From: Plazaster borealis
Taxonomy: Eukaryota > Echinodermata > Asteroidea > Forcipulatida > Labidiasteridae
Length of the DNA: 64,000 nt
Assembly (NCBI GenBank): GCA_021014325.1
Contig: CM037459.1
Coordinates: 18,006,501 to 18,070,500 of the forward strand
Direction of reading: 5' to 3'
Under the pieces are notes generated by a model, which saw only the letters and a list, made by a program, of their open reading frames with translations, ran no database searches and had not been told where the DNA came from. This document shows, piece by piece, positions 60,309-64,000 of this stretch. Within the stretch, counting starts at the first letter, position 1. Every line of letters begins with the position of its first letter. Made by a program: the position numbers and the translations under genes.

Positions 60309-60574
60309 GCAATCATATCAGCAGCCGGGTCCCCCCTTTGATCTCGTGGCCCCATCCTCTGAAAGGTTAACCTGGATGACTGCCCTCTGGGGCCAAACTG
60401 ATGTAACCTGGGAGAATTGCTGCCTGTGGGGCTAGGTGTGACGTTGCGTGGATTACTGGTGGTGCCACTGTTGAAATTACTACTACTGCTACTGCTGCTG
60501 CTACCAGGCTCATTGGGGCCCCCCTGCGTTCTGTTCCTTTGATGATTGACAGGTTCCGCTAACTGACTCCATAA
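60309..60574 (-). CDS. RNF126: RNF126/RNF115-like E3 ligase, Ser-rich linker exon
   Basis: 266-nt exon from an AAACAG acceptor to a GTGAGT donor, phase 0 in and phase 2 out, coding for ~88 residues. It begins LWSQLAEPVNHQRNR, has a run of eight serines from an AGC/AGT microsatellite, then a Pro/Arg/Gly-rich low-complexity region, and ends DPAADMIA. This is the disordered middle of the protein, which varies in length among RNF126/RNF115 homologues. The ATG at 60604 lies upstream of the inferred acceptor and is probably not a start codon. A tRNA-derived SINE sits about 60 bp upstream of the acceptor. Confidence 0.7.
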
Positions 60575-60629
60575 CTGTTTAGATTGAACAGAGACAAATT
60601 TCATAAAATGTAATATATACCACTGAGCG

Positions 60630-60850
60630 ACATGGCCGAGCGGTCTAATGCACCGGATTCAAGGTCACAGAGTTTGGGTCCGAATCCCGGCTTGGCTGGT
60701 CACGATGCTTGTGCCCTTGAGCAAGTCACTTTACACTAATTGCTTTGTCCTTCACATGGGACGTAAAGCTGTAAGTCCCGTGTACTACAATAGGTAGTGC
60801 AGCTAAAATAGCCCAGAACACTTAATATTGTGGAAGAGCATCTTGAAATC
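60630..60850 (+). mobile_element. tRNA-derived SINE (V-SINE type) in RNF126 intron
   Basis: Head CATGGCCGAGCGGTCTAA ... GGTCCGAATCCCGG followed by the body motif CTTGAGCAAGTCACTTTAC and TTCACATGGGACGTAAAGC. The same body motifs occur in the copies at 46285-46602 and 51160-51320. It is antisense to the gene and ends ~60 bp from the acceptor of exon 60574. Confidence 0.75.
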
Positions 60851-61027
60851 TGGCTTCTAACAGAAAAATGACAGTCCCAGAAGCCATTTTTCTAACAAGG
60901 GCACGTGATCAATATTCAAATGAGGTCTCTGATGTTTACAAAACGTTGTGTGCAATGGTCCACTATATAGTCATTTTATATCACTTGGTTTTGTAATAAA
61001 GGGGCAGTCAGTGTCCTGCGGTCATCA

Positions 61028-61185
61028 GCAGTCACGGTGTGGCAGGAGTTTCTGTCCCCAATACGGCGACTTGTGTAGAAATGTTGTCTTATAGCGCCCT
61101 CTTTTGACTCAATTTCATTCAGCCAATGTTAACTTACCGTATGGGGGAGACACGCACCATGAAACCGGCACGGACTACCCTCCAT
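61028..61185. repeat. Dispersed repeat, inverted copy of 44237-44396
   Basis: CGGTGTGGCAGGAGTTTCTG, AATACGGCGACTTG, ATAGCGCCCTCTT and TTACCGTATGGGGGAGACAC, the reverse complement order of the other copy. Confidence 0.65.
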
Positions 61186-61245
61186 CCGGTTCTTTTAATA
61201 GCAACAACAACGTAACATTGAAGACAGCAACAAATCCTGACTTAC

Positions 61246-61312
61246 CGAAGTGAAAGCTAGTGCTGAATCAAATACATCACTTCTTTCACCACCAACTTCA
61301 TTATTTTCCGTC
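61246..61312 (-). CDS. RNF126: RNF126/RNF115-like E3 ligase, internal exon after the zinc ribbon (partial gene, 5' end off window)
   Basis: 67-nt exon between a TGTGACAG acceptor and a GTAAGT donor. It encodes TENNEVGG followed by a Ser/Asp stretch ending ALAFTS. In RNF126 and RNF115 the N-terminal zinc ribbon is followed by an acidic, Ser-rich linker with a similar STEN-type start, so this fits the linker. It is entered in phase 2 and left in phase 0, which matches the next exon. The exon with the Cys2-Cys2 ribbon that binds ubiquitin or BAG6 clients was not found between here and 64000 and should lie to the right. Confidence 0.6.
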
Positions 61313-61489
61313 CTGTCACAAGAAGAAAAAGAAACCATTGAACTCAAAAAAGAATTGATTCTTTATTAACCCTGACTTCCTTGAATCCAACACCATATGG
61401 TAACTCAACAACCAAACTGTTGAACTCTCAAGTATGGTGGTATGCCTGATCCCATGTAAAGCATAATCAGTTTACTGCCTTCCACCTCT

Positions 61490-61675
61490 ATGAACCTTGG
61501 TTCAAATCCCACCTTGGATGGAGCCTCGCATGTGGACTGGGTTTCAGTCACTACCTGATTGTGTGGGTTTGCCCCATTTGGGGTTTTCCTCCCACTTCTA
61601 AAACTGAACATTCTTCATCATCTCCTCTATACTTCTATATATCTTCAGGCCTACAGGCTACAGTGCTAGTCACTT
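61490..61675 (+). mobile_element. tRNA-derived SINE, GGTTTTCCTCCCAC family, second copy
   Basis: Contains TTGGTTCAAATCCCACC, CACTACCTGATTGTGTG, GGGGTTTTCCTCCCAC, CATTCTTCATCATCTCCTC and TACAGTGCTAGTCAC, in the same order as the copy at 40965-41215. It lies just upstream of the first RNF126 exon seen. Confidence 0.7.
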
Positions 61676-62210
61676 TTGATTTAAAAAAAATATTCAATAA
61701 ATTAACCATTCAATATTGTCCAGTATTGTTCCATATTGTCAACAATGCCAGCCTGCTGCCTGCATTGTGATATAAATGTGTACATCTACATCTACACAGT
61801 ATCTACATAGTACCCACATGTACACAGTTCTCTGCAGAGGTGCCACCATAGACAACCCATGCAGTAGAAGAATTTCAAATGGTTGGTCAACTCGCTGGAA
61901 GATGTGACCAAGAGTTGGTGGTGGATTAAGGTATTAGAAATGGTGCAGCCTCCCACTAAAAGGGCAAACAAACTTTCTAGTTTGCCATTTTCCCCAAATG
62001 TACCAGCTTAAACTGCATCATTATCACAAGCTTGGATCTGGATTAGGTTGAGCTGGCAAAACCTCTGTCACAGCGTTCTCTACTAACAGTGGTCCGCTGT
62101 CCAAATGCTAGTAAACACCTGAGGATAAGTCAAAATTCTCTCCAAACGGTCCGGCTGGCTGGTTCAGTGTTGAAAAGCATCAATATTTATTACGGAATAC
62201 GGGCTATTAA

Positions 62211-62923
62211 AGGGACACACCGGCTGAATTGGGCTTTTTGGGCTACAAAATAGACTAAAATATGACTTCAACGTCTTCCAGGAATGAAGAAGAACAGTCT
62301 ATAAAAAAAATCATCAATATAGCCGTTTTTGAGCATTTTTAAACAAAAACGAAGGTCACGTGATAGTTTGAACCACAAACTGGTTCAAACAATCACGTGA
62401 CCTTCCGAGATAGTTTGAACCACAAACTGGTTCAAACAATCACGTGACCTTCCGAGTTAGTTTTACTTCCAGCCGTTTAAAAGTAACTTACCAAACCAAA
62501 TTGAAATCTTTTTTTTACACAATTATTAACGAGTAACTGACGAAAAAGATCATGTATTCAAATTATCGCTACAAGATGTAAATAATGGCAGGCCAGAGCC
62601 CAAGGCCACTTCCAAAAAAAGGCTCCAAAAAAGGAGCCAAAAAAAGAAACCAGCACCAATTTTCAAACTTTTTTTCAAACTTTTTACTTTTGTTACTCCA
62701 ATACATGACATGAAAAAATCTGCCCCAGAACACAGAATTCTTACAAAAAATCATACAGAAAAAAAATTAGAAAAAAAATTTTAAGAGTTAAAAATGAAAA
62801 ATATCAATATGAATCAATAATCTCCCCCCCTCCCCGCCCCCCACCCCCCCCCCCCCCCCCAATACAATGTTGTTCATGGAAAATTCAAATCAGAAAAATT
62901 TGAATATAAATATAACTGAAAAA

Positions 62924-62973
<50 letters not shown>

Positions 62974-64000
62974 AATAATTGGCTAATAAGCCTATGTAGT
63001 AAACGCATGCCGAACATGGAGATGTTTATGCCGAGTTTTATGCTTCAAATTTATCAAAAAAATTTCATCAAACGCCGCTGCTGCTTGCTTGCTGCACTTT
63101 GCTGCTGCTCTTTTTGCTTTTCTTTTACGTCTATGATGATGAGATGAGATTGAATTGATGAGAGATGATGATGATTTTGATAGATTATTTTATTTTTTTT
63201 TTTTTTTTGCATTTTTAACTTGACATTTCCACGCATTTGCTGTACAAGCGTTTTTGTGGAAAAAGAAAGTTGCAACGGAGGCAGAGGCAGTCGCTGGTTT
63301 CACAAACATACATTTATTTATCTAAAAAGAACAATTAGCAATAAAATAGCGAAAAAAAAAAAAGAAAATCCGCCCCCTCCCCCCCCCCCCCTACCCCATA
63401 CAGACAATAGACAGAAGACAGAAGAAAAATGTGTATGTGTGTGGGACCTCAGTGTAGGACCCTACATACATTAGATACATTAGAGTAGGTGCGTGTAGTA
63501 GTAATCAACTCAACAACAACTGTTTTTTGTGCCATGCATGCCACACCACACAACACTGCATATTTTTTGCGATGGCAAACAGCCTTATGAAAACAAAATG
63601 CGGGAGCGGTGCGTTACGACGTCTAGAAACAACCAGACCTTAATTAAAATTATTTAAATAAATCGTTAATTTTTTTTTATATTTTTCAAATATATAATAT
63701 ATATAATAAAATGGAGGGGGCACGGCCAAAGTGGCTGAAAAGGATGTTTTTTTTGGGGCATCAACGGGCAATGGCGGGGGCATCGCGGCAATGGCCGCTG
63801 GTGGCCGCTGTTAAGGTTGAGGCCTGTAATGGTGAAAAATCCAACGTAAGATTCGCATTCAAAGAGTCCGTGTAACGGAGGCGTATTGCATGGCCCAAAG
63901 GCATGGAGCAATCACAACGTAAGCCTTGGGGGCATATCCCGTCAGCCGGCGCTACATCTCGTGGAGCCAGAGAGCGTTGAAACCTAGGGGGACGAACTCC
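62211..64000. mobile_element. Second copy of the AGGGACACACCGGCT TTAA element, inverted, running off the window
   Basis: Left end AGGGACACACCGGCTGAATT preceded by TTAA at 62207-62210. It matches the 44931-45718 copy in reverse orientation through GTAAATAATGG, is interrupted by the insertion at 62589-63826, then resumes (GGTGAAAAATCCAACGTAAG) to the edge. It also carries a tandem duplication of the GTGACCTT palindrome at ~62350-62460. Confidence 0.85.
62589..63826. mobile_element. Nested insertion with CAGGCC/GGCCTG ends and TAATGG target duplication
   Basis: Interrupts the 62211 element at a place where the uninterrupted copy has a single TAATGG-equivalent. TAATGG occurs at 62583-62588 and again at 63827-63832. 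Ends are CAGGCCAGAGCCC and GGTTGAGGCCTG, a 6-bp perfect terminal inverted repeat. The interior holds poly-C, a ~45-base poly-A tract and (GATGAT)-like repeats, and no recognised ORF. A 6-bp duplication is unusual for hAT (8) and piggyBac/Kolobok (4). Confidence 0.75.

Noticed and set aside
60575..60604. ATG at 60604 as start codon of the RNF126-like protein
   Set aside because: It precedes a good acceptor (AAACAG at 60575) and the upstream exon at 61246-61312 joins in phase with the exon starting at 60574.

Overview
This window is a stretch of AT-rich metazoan nuclear DNA. It has spliced genes with GT-AG introns, many short transposon relics, tRNA-derived SINEs, minisatellites and long C/G or A/T homopolymer runs. 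There are no operons, Shine-Dalgarno sites or long bacterial ORFs. A dispersed ~360 bp element with TTAA flanks, and SINEs ending in a GCGCTATATAA motif, are types I associate with echinoderm genomes, sea stars in particular. That assignment is from memory and is an inference. Most open frames here are chance ORFs in introns or repeats.

Two genes can be reconstructed with matching splice phases, both on the minus strand. (1) Bases 39041-25603 hold a complete six-exon gene for a predicted 393-residue type I membrane protein: signal peptide, one MAM domain, one EGF domain, a Thr-rich stalk, one transmembrane helix and an ~80-residue cytoplasmic tail with an NPGY motif. (2) Bases 61312-50613 hold the last seven coding exons of an RNF126/RNF115-type RING-H2 E3 ubiquitin ligase. 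Its N-terminal zinc-ribbon exon lies beyond the right edge.

Several weaker coding signals deserve a search: an orphan signal-peptide exon (7074-7026, minus); two minus-strand frames that by eye resemble the MNNL domain of Delta/Jagged ligands (1166-930 and 19595-19158); a plus-strand set of exons at 17692-18523; a frame-shifted ORF at 22482-22777; and a short plus-strand first exon with a PIP-box-like motif at 58898-58942.

Layout. 1-7 kb: non-coding with repeat relics and one possible MNNL-like exon. 7-17 kb: repeats, including a 24-bp minisatellite, an interstitial telomere-type array between inverted repeats, a TTAA foldback element and a GGCTTA array. 17-20 kb: candidate plus-strand exons, a LINE 3' end and a SINE. 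20-25.6 kb: mostly non-coding. 25.6-39 kb: the MAM-EGF gene, whose large first intron carries a duplicated segment with perfect X-box (RFX-type) palindromes. 39-50.6 kb: intergenic DNA and the probable RNF126 3' flank, rich in SINEs and TTAA elements. 50.6-61.3 kb: the RNF126-like gene with TTAA elements in its introns. 61.3-64 kb: a SINE and a larger TTAA element split by a second insertion with a 6-bp target duplication.
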